Assembly: GCA_028284225.1 (NCBI GenBank)
Contig: JANQSD010000004.1
Coordinates: forward strand, 202,869-266,868
Source of the DNA: Arenicellales bacterium
GTDB taxonomy: Bacteria > Pseudomonadota > Gammaproteobacteria > Arenicellales > JAHEKD01
Direction of reading: 5' to 3'
Length of the DNA: 64,000 nucleotides
Translations under genes and position numbers: made by a program
The notes under the pieces: generated by a model
Databases searched by the model: none
What the model was told of the DNA's origin: nothing
The model's input: only the letters and a program-made list of their open reading frames with translations
Shown: positions 36,110-43,455 of the stretch, piece by piece
Layout of the letters: every line of letters begins with the position of its first letter
Position numbering within the stretch: the first letter of the stretch is position 1

Positions 36110-36197
36110 ATCGAGTGTAGTAAAACAACTTGGGGTGGGTGTTATACACCCTTTGTGGGTACGCAGGTAGGTGAGACAATGCGTACCCACTTTTTTA
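36110..36197 (+). ncRNA. Candidate small RNA with two hairpins and a terminator
   Basis: In the 340-bp gap upstream of the KAS III-like gene, the plus strand has a GGGTGT-TAT-ACACCC hairpin (36137-36151). A perfect 10-bp stem GTGGGTACGC-N16-GCGTACCCAC (36155-36190) follows, then TTTTTT. The T-run is only on the plus strand, and no plus-strand gene ends here, so the terminator may belong to a short transcript. TTGCAT-N16-TATGGT near 36079-36106 is a weak promoter candidate. The 5' end is a guess. Confidence 0.4.
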
Positions 36198-36353
36198 ACA
36201 AACATAGATTACAAATTATTGCGAACCCGATAATCAGAATCAGGCCATCAAGAATTAGTACATCCCAAGATTAATCAGGATCAATTAATATTTATCTTTA
36301 AAATTAGGCGTAATAAATCTATCACAAATAGTGCAAACTTAAGCTGGAATTAG

Positions 36354-37259
36354 CTACTTGTCATTTAATTGATGGATGGATTTAAGTCGGTAATCGAGTT
36401 TTCCGGGTGTAATACCTAACGATCTAGCGGCATTTGTTAACTGTCCTTTACCTAAGTTTTCTTTCATTGCTTCTTCTATATATATCCTTTCAAGTGCTTT
36501 TAGTCGTTTCCATACTTCAGATTTATCATTGCTAGAATAAAGAAAAAAAACCAAATCCTTTTTAGCTTGCCACGAGGGAGAAAAAGGCATGAATATAGAA
36601 CAATCAAGAGTTTTTTTGCTATCTATCGCATAGAAGCAGCCAAATAAAAATATCGTGGTTGTTATCGGCAGTAAAACAGCCGCGTTAACATTTTTACCCA
36701 ACGCCATTAACAGCAGAACGATTAATAAACCTAATACTAACGGGAACAATGAAACCAATAATACAGCTGCTTTTGCCCTTAGATTTGAACGTTTTTTCCT
36801 GTCATAGACAACCTTTACAGCAAAGTAAATCGTCAAAATCAAGCACACTAAAACATAAAATTGAAAGATATAATAATGATCTCCTGGAATACGAGTGTAG
36901 CCAATCCCGCCCTCCTTAAATCCAGCGACTATTAAATCAGTGCTGAACAACATGCTTGATTGTATAATACCGAGTATTAACATCACCTCTGGCAATTTGG
37001 TATCTAGTTTTGATAATGACTTGATAACAACAAGAATCATCGCTAATGCTAGTATCAGAAAGACATAAAAAAACTTAAAACCCACAATGGAGTGCAATAA
37101 CCCAGATAAAGCCATAAACTCAAGCAGACTCAAAGCGAACAACAAGGCCAAAAGCCAAATAAATGCCGTGCCGACCTTATTTTTATTGACTATTAATTTG
37201 ACAGTCAAAACTATTTTTAAAATGAGGGCTGCTAGAGAAAAAATACTATAAGTGGACAT
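36354..37259 (-). CDS. Seven-helix membrane protein with C-terminal Fis-type HTH (paralog A)
   Basis: 301 residues with the same layout as the protein at 34083: seven helices (about residues 7-23, 29-50, 62-83, 90-112, 130-150, 163-190, 193-215) and a C-terminal Fis-type HTH (ALERIYIEEAMKENLG, TNAARSLGITPGKLDYRLK). Both share TRIPGDHYYIFQ-type loops, NAAVLLPITTTIFLFGC and the last residues KLDYRLKSIHQ. The HTH of this copy has a two-residue insertion before the first recognition helices. It lies upstream of the KAS III-like gene, separated by a gap of 341 bp. Probably a membrane-bound regulator; function not recognised. Confidence 0.7.
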   Translation of the reverse strand: MSTYSIFSLAALILKIVLTVKLIVNKNKVGTAFIWLLALLFALSLLEFMALSGLLHSIVGFKFFYVFLILALAMILVVIKSLSKLDTKLPEVMLILGIIQSSMLFSTDLIVAGFKEGGIGYTRIPGDHYYIFQFYVLVCLILTIYFAVKVVYDRKKRSNLRAKAAVLLVSLFPLVLGLLIVLLLMALGKNVNAAVLLPITTTIFLFGCFYAIDSKKTLDCSIFMPFSPSWQAKKDLVFFLYSSNDKSEVWKRLKALERIYIEEAMKENLGKGQLTNAARSLGITPGKLDYRLKSIHQLNDK

Positions 37260-37408
37260 TTTTGATTATCTTTTTGAGGTTAATATCTTCTCAAGCTGAT
37301 TTGTTGTAGGGCAATCCAGTTACCGTTATGAATATAAGACAATTTCATAATTATTTAATATCATATTTGTGTAGAAAATTGTAAATATTAACAAGAATTG
37401 CAACCGAC

Positions 37409-37660
37409 CTAGTGTTCTTTTTCCGACAAAGCTAACTGCATAGCCTCAATAGAATGGTAAGCATGTCTCTTTTTTACTGAAATCATTTCGTCTTCATGTT
37501 CAGCCGTTAAGTCTGGCAACAAACCACCTCGGCCTGTATGTACGGAGATAACTTTTACTCTCAGTTCACCATTTGTATCTTCTTTTATTATTTCTGCTTT
37601 AATAAAAGTATCCTGAAAAATTGTGAATTCTGGTTTTGGTATGTACACTATTTCGGACAT
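37409..37660 (-). CDS. Small hypothetical protein
   Basis: 83 residues, soluble and acidic at the C-terminus (LALSEKEH), with no motif I recognise. It starts MSEIVYIPKPEFTIFQD. It begins three bases after the stop of the lipoprotein gene upstream, and so is the third gene of a queF-lipoprotein-unknown run. Translation coupling and clean spacing support it being real. Confidence 0.6.
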   Translation of the reverse strand: MSEIVYIPKPEFTIFQDTFIKAEIIKEDTNGELRVKVISVHTGRGGLLPDLTAEHEDEMISVKKRHAYHSIEAMQLALSEKEH

Positions 37661-37663
37661 TAA

Positions 37664-37966
37664 TTACAAACCGATTAGTTGTTGATGAATTTGGTGACAC
37701 CATTCGATGTCTCCGATTTCGGTAGAAGTATTTTTAGCTACAGAATATTTTTCATCCAGGGCAGCAAGCCATTGAGGAGAGCCAGGAGGTGGACGACCCG
37801 TATCGTGATTAACCAGATTAACTTCGCGTTCAATTTCCACAAACCAATCGCTACTGCAAGGCTCTGGAAATTCGTCCTTGTAAGGTTTAGTTCCAATACT
37901 ATTACAACCTGCTAAGCTTAACGCAGATAAAAAAACAGTTACAACTGAATAACGCCTTGGCAGCAT
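37664..37966 (-). CDS. Small putative lipoprotein
   Basis: 100 residues with a lipoprotein signal (VFLSALSLAGC, Cys21) and a mature part with Cys, Trp and charged residues (EPCSSDWFVEIEREV, GDIEWCHQIHQQLIGL). No family recognised. It starts three bases after the queF stop, so it is probably co-transcribed, though no functional link to queuosine is evident. Confidence 0.65.
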   Translation of the reverse strand: MLPRRYSVVTVFLSALSLAGCNSIGTKPYKDEFPEPCSSDWFVEIEREVNLVNHDTGRPPPGSPQWLAALDEKYSVAKNTSTEIGDIEWCHQIHQQLIGL

Positions 37967-37969
37967 AAG

Positions 37970-38437
37970 TCAACCGCGTCCTCGATAGCCGGCAACACCT
38001 TGATCAGGGAGCCAGATATCCGTTGGCTCAGCACTGGATTGATAAAATATATCTATTGGCATACCTCCCCTAGGATACCAATACCCACCTATACGTAGCC
38101 AAATCGGGTTAAGTGTTTGTTCAAGTCGTTGGGCAATTCCGATTGTACAATCCTCATGGAAAGCACCATGATTACGAAATGCGCCTAGAAAAAGTTTTAA
38201 GGATTTACTTTCTACTAATAACTTGTCAGGAATATAGTCAATGACGAGGTGAGCAAAATCCGGTTGGCCTGTCAAAGGGCACAAAGAAGTAAACTCCGGC
38301 TGAGTAAAACGTACAACGTATTGAACTCCTGGCCTGGGATTTTGTACAGTTTCAATCACCGCCTCTTCTGGCGAAGCCGGTAAAGGCGTGTTAGTCCCTA
38401 ACTGACTAAGGTGACTGTAATGACTAGAATCTGACAC
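37970..38437 (-). CDS. queF: NADPH-dependent 7-cyano-7-deazaguanine reductase QueF (short type)
   Basis: Reduces preQ0 to preQ1 in queuosine biosynthesis. The catalytic cysteine is in [14 protein letters not shown], the substrate glutamate in [17 protein letters not shown], and the family block [11 protein letters not shown] follows. At 155 aa it is the single-domain YkvM-type, not the 280-aa form of E. coli. Two small genes follow at three-base intervals. Confidence 0.95.
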   Translation of the reverse strand: MSDSSHYSHLSQLGTNTPLPASPEEAVIETVQNPRPGVQYVVRFTQPEFTSLCPLTGQPDFAHLVIDYIPDKLLVESKSLKLFLGAFRNHGAFHEDCTIGIAQRLEQTLNPIWLRIGGYWYPRGGMPIDIFYQSSAEPTDIWLPDQGVAGYRGRG

Positions 38438-38493
38438 TTCGCACTCTATTTTAAAAACGCCCGATTCTAGCGGTTTTTTGGATTAAATAAAAT

Positions 38494-38519
38494 GAAAAGG
38501 CCAGTCCTAAGACCGGCCT
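38494..38519 (-). terminator. Rho-independent terminator after yceI
   Basis: On the minus strand AGGCCGGTC-TTAG-GACTGGCCT forms a stem (one mismatch) followed by TTTTC and ATTTT. It is 26 nt downstream of the yceI stop and upstream of queF. Confidence 0.75.
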
Positions 38520-38544
38520 GTCCATTTCGTCAATTTGGGGTAGG

Positions 38545-39129
38545 CTATTGACGAACTCCTTCAGCAGTCAACATCAACTCTACTGTAGCTGCAGCAGGGC
38601 CAAGCTGTCCTACCATATCAATACCAAAATCTCCTGGTTGTATGGTTGTCCTGCCTTCAAAACCCTGTCGGTATCCTCCCCAGGGATCATCACCACCACC
38701 GATATGCTCAACACTTATAGTGACTTCCTTGGTTACGCCGTGCAGTGTTAAGTTGCCGGTTAAATCGGCAGTATTATCACCAGTTGCTGTATAAGAAGTG
38801 CTTTCAAATGTTGCAGTCGGGAATTGATCTGTATCAAGAAAATCAGATGAACGCAAATGCTTGTCTCGCTCAGCATGATTGGAATCTAGCGAAGTTGTAT
38901 CAATTTCGACTGATACTTTGCTCGCTGCTGCGTCATTTTCATCGTAGCTAAAACTACCGGAAAAATTATTAAACCGTCCATAAAGCCAGCTGTAACCCAA
39001 GTGTTTGACTCTGAACTGCACGAACGCATGCGAGCCCTTAGTGTCAATCACATAGTCAGCGGCTGATGCAATTGAAACACCAGTTAGCGCAACAATTCCT
39101 GCTACGGCTGAAATAAAAGTTTTTTTCAT
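38545..39129 (-). CDS. yceI: YceI family periplasmic lipid-binding protein
   Basis: Periplasmic lipocalin-like barrel that binds isoprenoid-type lipids in known members. A signal peptide (AVAGIVALTGVSIASA) is followed by YVIDTKGSHAFVQFRVKHLG, AERDKHLRSSDFLD and ATFEST, standard YceI blocks. At 194 aa it is normal. It is 25 nt downstream of a cytochrome b561 gene, the usual yceJ-yceI pairing, and is followed by a terminator. Confidence 0.93.
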   Translation of the reverse strand: MKKTFISAVAGIVALTGVSIASAADYVIDTKGSHAFVQFRVKHLGYSWLYGRFNNFSGSFSYDENDAAASKVSVEIDTTSLDSNHAERDKHLRSSDFLDTDQFPTATFESTSYTATGDNTADLTGNLTLHGVTKEVTISVEHIGGGDDPWGGYRQGFEGRTTIQPGDFGIDMVGQLGPAAATVELMLTAEGVRQ

Positions 39130-39154
39130 ATAACTATCCTCAAATTAAAAGTAA

Positions 39155-39715
39155 TTATGTATTTTTGCCCAGCATTCTGAGTAAAGTTGAATCCTTATCG
39201 ATGAAATGATGCTTCAAGGCAGCTAAGGCGTGAAGAGAAGCAAAACCAATCAAAATGTAAGCTAAAATCTCATGAATCTCACCCGCGACATCTTCCATAT
39301 TTTTAATGCCCAGTGATTCACCCGTGACAACAGCAGGTAAACTGAACCAGTTGAATACATCAACAGGTTGCCCCTTTGCTGTTGAGATCATGTAGCCACT
39401 TATAAACATCGCAAACATGCCGATATAGAGTACCCAGTGAACGATATGCCCGGTTTTGACTTCCCAGGCCTTATGAGTAGACACGGGCGCAGGCTGCGAG
39501 TTCATCAAACGCCAAATAATGCGGGCAATTATAAAAACAGCTAATAATAAACCGATACTGCGATGAATGTGTGGTGCCGTTTTGTACCAGTCACTGTAAT
39601 ACGTCAGATCAACCATCCATAAGCCGAGTATAAACAGCCCTATTATCACAATCGCGCTAACCCAATGAAAAGCACAGGCCAGCCAGCCATAGGCTTGATC
39701 GCTGTTCTTTAACAT
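39155..39715 (-). CDS. yceJ: Cytochrome b561 (YceJ-type)
   Basis: Four-helix di-heme membrane protein, 186 aa, with candidate heme histidines in WLACAFHWVSAI, TAPHIHRSIGLLLA, KTGHIVHWVLYIG and FASLHALAALKHHF. It probably exchanges electrons with quinone; partner of YceI. I choose ATG 39715 with AGGTGG seven bases upstream over a TTG six codons earlier that overlaps that SD. It is divergent from the LysR gene at 39853. Confidence 0.9.
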   Translation of the reverse strand: MLKNSDQAYGWLACAFHWVSAIVIIGLFILGLWMVDLTYYSDWYKTAPHIHRSIGLLLAVFIIARIIWRLMNSQPAPVSTHKAWEVKTGHIVHWVLYIGMFAMFISGYMISTAKGQPVDVFNWFSLPAVVTGESLGIKNMEDVAGEIHEILAYILIGFASLHALAALKHHFIDKDSTLLRMLGKNT

Positions 39716-39852
39716 TTGTTTTCCACCTGACAATTCCTTGGCATCTTAATTCAAAACTGTTAATTCTTCTTATTTATTAGCATTTTAGTTTATTCATGAT
39801 TTATGATAAATAGGAATTTTATAAATTTACTATTTAGTTTTTGTGAATAATC

Positions 39853-40755
39853 ATGGATAAGCTCAAATCGATGAAAATTTTTCTCAAAATTGTCGATACA
39901 GGCAATTTCACCGAAGCTGCTAAACAGTTAAAAATCCCCTTGGCCAGTGTCAGTTATTACATCAGCAAACTTGAAGAATCACTAGGTATTCGCTTGCTGA
40001 ATCGAACTACACGTAAGGTATCACTAACTGATTTGGGTAGAAGCTACGCGGAGCGTTGTCGCTACATTCTTGCCGAAATCGAAGAAACCGAAAATACCTT
40101 AATCAAACTCAACAACGAACCGGAAGGAATGTTGAATATCAATGCATCAATATCGTTCGGTGTTTTGTACTTATCGGAATTTATTAGTGAATTTATGTCG
40201 TTGTATCCAAAAGTCCACATCAATCTTAACTTAGCAGATCATTTTGTTAATGTGATGGAAGAAGGGGCAGATATTGTAATCAGAATATCGCAACCAGTGG
40301 ACTCCAGTTTTCGAATCCGCAAATTGGCCCCCGTCAATATTATTTTCTGTGCCAGCCCTGAGTATTTAAATAAACATGGCGAACCCGGGTCTTTATCTGA
40401 ATTAAGCCAGCATAACTGTTTGCAGTACAGATATTATCAAGGCCAAAACTGGAGGGCCACAGGACCGGATGGCCAGGAAAAAATTAAAACTTCCGGTAAT
40501 TTACATTCAAATAATGATGAAATATTAAAGTCAGCAGCCTGTGACGGACAAGGCATCATTAATATACCCTCTTTCGTCGTTTATAAAGAACTGGAATCCG
40601 GCAGATTAAAACAAATACTGCCTGAATATAATGAACCTGGATATTTTATTTATGCGCTTTATCCACATTCGCGCAGGCTATCGGCAAAAACCCGTATATT
40701 CCTGGACTTTTTAGTTGAAAAATTTCAACAGACACCTTACTGGTCAATTCACTAA
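39853..40755 (+). CDS. LysR-family regulator (CrgA-like)
   Basis: 300-residue regulator with N-terminal HTH (DTGNFTEAAKQLKIPLASVS, YYISKLEESLGIRLLNR) and LysR effector domain. RTTRKVSLTDLG and the C-terminal YPHSRRLSAKTRIFLDFL are typical of the CrgA/AaeR-like subgroup. It is divergent from the cytochrome b561/yceI operon across a 137-bp AT-rich gap and is the likely regulator of that operon; this is inferred only from position. Confidence 0.9.
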   Translation: MDKLKSMKIFLKIVDTGNFTEAAKQLKIPLASVSYYISKLEESLGIRLLNRTTRKVSLTDLGRSYAERCRYILAEIEETENTLIKLNNEPEGMLNINASISFGVLYLSEFISEFMSLYPKVHINLNLADHFVNVMEEGADIVIRISQPVDSSFRIRKLAPVNIIFCASPEYLNKHGEPGSLSELSQHNCLQYRYYQGQNWRATGPDGQEKIKTSGNLHSNNDEILKSAACDGQGIINIPSFVVYKELESGRLKQILPEYNEPGYFIYALYPHSRRLSAKTRIFLDFLVEKFQQTPYWSIH

Positions 40756-40858
40756 TAGTAATGGCACTACCATTATCGAGTGAAAAGTGAAATTAACCGG
40801 GTGTTGTGGCTATTACAGTTTATCTTGTTTAAATGTTGGCCTAATCTGTCCTCGCAGG

Positions 40859-41773
40859 CTATGCGATTGACCTTGTATTTACCTGAAGAAAATCCGGCCC
40901 CTTAGAAATCGTATTACTAGTGCCAACCTGACTAAGCACGTAATCAATCAAATGCCTAAGTGCTTGTGAGGTTGATGATCGATCATATTCAAGCGATATA
41001 AATGTCTCAGGTAATGGGGGAAAACCATCTCCCGGTCCGACAATTTTCAGGCCTTTAGGCACAATACTTTTGGCCAGGGCCGTTACACCCAGACCAGCCA
41101 TTACAGCAGCCCGGATACCGCCATAACTTGTACTGGTGTAAACAATACGCCAGGGTGTGTGATGATTGTTCAAAGTGTGAATGATTGTATTACGATAAAT
41201 ACAACCCTCAGGCGCTACCACCAGCGATAACGGTGCATCTCTGCTTAATGTATGATCCTCACCCACTACCCAGACTAACTCCTCATTCCAAGTCTCTTCA
41301 TTATCGATTTGCTTATCCGCTGGCCTGTGAATTGCAATAACCATATCCAGATTCTTGTCTTCCAGCATTTGCATTAAGTTTGTAGTTAGGTCGCAGGTCA
41401 CTTCGAGAGATATTTCTGGGTGACTATTGGAAAATTTACCCAAAATTCCGGGCAAAAACGAAATAGCAAACTCATTAGGAATACCTAAACGAATATGACC
41501 GGAAACTTTAGGCTGAGTTAAGCTGGAAATTGCCTGGTCATTTAATTTTAATATTTGCTTTGCATAACTTAGTAATATTTCCCCTTTTTCCGTAAGCTCT
41601 AACTGACGACCATTACGGCTTAATAATTCTGCATCTATAATCTCTTCCAGACGTTTTATTTGCAAACTTACGGCCGGTTGAGAACGACCAATTTGAGAGC
41701 CCGCTTTGGAAAAACCACCGAGTTCTGCAACATTAAGAAATGTGCGTAATAATTCTGTAGGTAAATTCTTCAT
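40859..41773 (-). CDS. LysR-family regulator divergent from gcvT
   Basis: 304-residue regulator. N-terminal HTH LGGFSKAGSQIGRSQPAVSL and QIKRLEEIIDAELLSRNG, then an effector-binding domain from about residue 90 (GHIRLGIPNEFAISFLPGIL). It is read away from the gcvTHP genes, and the shared gap holds a strong dyad (41819-41841), so it is a plausible regulator of glycine cleavage. It is not evidently orthologous to E. coli GcvA. Confidence 0.9.
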   Translation of the reverse strand: MKNLPTELLRTFLNVAELGGFSKAGSQIGRSQPAVSLQIKRLEEIIDAELLSRNGRQLELTEKGEILLSYAKQILKLNDQAISSLTQPKVSGHIRLGIPNEFAISFLPGILGKFSNSHPEISLEVTCDLTTNLMQMLEDKNLDMVIAIHRPADKQIDNEETWNEELVWVVGEDHTLSRDAPLSLVVAPEGCIYRNTIIHTLNNHHTPWRIVYTSTSYGGIRAAVMAGLGVTALAKSIVPKGLKIVGPGDGFPPLPETFISLEYDRSSTSQALRHLIDYVLSQVGTSNTISKGPDFLQVNTRSIA

Positions 41774-41818
41774 ACAACTGCATCCTCTAAGCTAGGCTTT
41801 ATTATAAATAAACTTAAT

Positions 41819-41841
41819 AAATAAATTGAAACAATTTATTT
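41819..41841. promoter_or_regulatory. LysR-type operator candidate in the gcvT promoter region
   Basis: Perfect 10-bp inverted repeat AAATAAATTG-AAA-CAATTTATTT lies midway between the divergent LysR gene and gcvT. It contains T-N11-A forms typical of LysR boxes. It is 73 bp upstream of the gcvT start. No glycine-riboswitch fold was recognised in the leader. Confidence 0.6.
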
Positions 41842-41914
41842 TTCAAATACGACAAGGTTATTTATATTTACGCCCGACTGAGATACCCTCATTGTGGATA
41901 AACCGAGGAGCGAA

Positions 41915-43033
41915 ATGAGCAACGACGAGATTAAACAGACACCACTTTTTGAATTGCACCAGGAATTAGGTGGCAAAATTGTACCCTTTGCCGGCTATGC
42001 CATGCCGGTACAATATCCAACCGGTATTATCAAAGAGCATCTACATTGCCGCGAATCGGCCAGCCTGTTTGATGTATCCCATATGGGCCAGGTTAAACTG
42101 ACTGGTGAAGGTGCGGCCCAAGCTCTGGAATCGCTAGTCCCGGTCGATGTTATTGACTTACCGGCGTTTCACCAACGTTATGCCTTGTTCACAAATGATG
42201 AAGGCGGAATTTTGGATGATTTGATTATCACAAATGCCGGCGACCACCTTTTCCTTGTTGTCAATGGCGCCTGCAAAGAACAAGATATTGCACACCTTCA
42301 GTCTAACATTGCTGATCAATGTGACATCGAAGTGTTAACTGAACAAGCGTTACTGGCACTGCAAGGACCTAAGGCTGGTGATGTAATGCAACGATTAGCT
42401 CCTGAAGCAGCTGATTTAGTATTTATGACAGCAACTCAAGCCCAAATTGACGGTGTTGAGTGCTTCGTCACTCGCTCCGGTTACACGGGTGAAGATGGTT
42501 TCGAAATTTCCATGCCGGCTGACAAGGCCGACCAAATTGCACGATTACTTTTGGATCAAGCTGAAGTTGAAGCATGTGGCCTGGGTGCGAGAGATTCACT
42601 CAGATTGGAGGCCGGACTTTGTTTATATGGCCATGACTTGACAACACAGACTACGCCTGTTGAAGCCAGCCTGCTTTGGGCACTCTCTAAAGTGCGCCGC
42701 GCAGACGGTGATCGTGCAGGTGGTTATCCCGGTGCGAGCGTTATTTTTGAACAAATCAAAAATAAATCGGCACAAAGGCGCGTGGGTTTGCAACCTCAAG
42801 GTCGAGCGCCTATTCGCGAAGGTGCAGAAATTCAAGGACCTGATGGTACAATTATCGGTCGTGTCACCAGCGGCGGTTTCGGCGCAACCATGAATGGCCC
42901 GGTTGCAATGGGCTATGTGAATCGAGAGCATAGTGAGGTTGGCACAGAATTAAACGCAGTAGTACGTGGCAAATTACAACCATTAACTGTTGCTAAATTA
43001 CCTTTTGTTACACAACGTTATTATCGAGGATAA
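41915..43033 (+). CDS. gcvT: Glycine cleavage system T protein (aminomethyltransferase)
   Basis: Transfers the methylene group from the aminomethyl-lipoyl H protein to tetrahydrofolate, releasing ammonia. LFDVSHMGQVKLTGEGA, GYTGEDGFEISM, LRLEAGLCLYGHD and the C-terminal VTSGGFGATMNGPVAMGYV are family blocks. I use ATG 41915 with GAGGAG just upstream (372 aa, E. coli 364). A GTG at 41894 lies before this SD. It is three bases from gcvH. Confidence 0.96.
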   Translation: MSNDEIKQTPLFELHQELGGKIVPFAGYAMPVQYPTGIIKEHLHCRESASLFDVSHMGQVKLTGEGAAQALESLVPVDVIDLPAFHQRYALFTNDEGGILDDLIITNAGDHLFLVVNGACKEQDIAHLQSNIADQCDIEVLTEQALLALQGPKAGDVMQRLAPEAADLVFMTATQAQIDGVECFVTRSGYTGEDGFEISMPADKADQIARLLLDQAEVEACGLGARDSLRLEAGLCLYGHDLTTQTTPVEASLLWALSKVRRADGDRAGGYPGASVIFEQIKNKSAQRRVGLQPQGRAPIREGAEIQGPDGTIIGRVTSGGFGATMNGPVAMGYVNREHSEVGTELNAVVRGKLQPLTVAKLPFVTQRYYRG

Positions 43034-43036
43034 GAC

Positions 43037-43411
43037 ATGACTAAAAAATATACCGAAGACCATGAATGGATCAGTGTAGATGGCGATTCAGCCACGGTCG
43101 GCATCACTGATTATGCACAAGAACAATTAGGTGAAGTTGTTTTTATTGAATTACCGGATATTGATAAGGCTGTTGATAAAGGTGAAGAATCTGCGGTGAT
43201 TGAATCTGTCAAAGCTGCGGGTGAACTGAAAAGCCCTGCCAGCGGCACAGTAACTGAGGTTAATGAGGCACTCAATGATGAACCTGGCAAAGTTAATGAA
43301 GACCCTGCCGGAGAGGGCTGGTTTTTCAAGATGAAACTCAATGATGCCTCGGAGCTGGATGGATTAATGGACGAATCAGCCTATAATGATTATGTCGAAT
43401 CCTTAGGTTAA
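43037..43411 (+). CDS. gcvH: Glycine cleavage system H protein
   Basis: Small carrier protein that shuttles the aminomethyl group on lipoyl-lysine among the P, T and L proteins. The lipoyl site is in SVKAAGELKSPASG, followed by GEGWFFKMKLND. At 124 aa it is the usual size. It is between gcvT and gcvP in an operon. The lipA gene downstream of gcvP makes the cofactor it needs. Confidence 0.98.
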   Translation: MTKKYTEDHEWISVDGDSATVGITDYAQEQLGEVVFIELPDIDKAVDKGEESAVIESVKAAGELKSPASGTVTEVNEALNDEPGKVNEDPAGEGWFFKMKLNDASELDGLMDESAYNDYVESLG

Positions 43412-43455
43412 TCCAAACACCGAACCCGCCTTAAATCCCTGTTTTAGGAGCTGTT

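Noticed and set aside
41842-41914. Glycine riboswitch upstream of gcvT
   Set aside because: The leader is only about 73 nt and shows no aptamer core; a LysR operator is the better reading.
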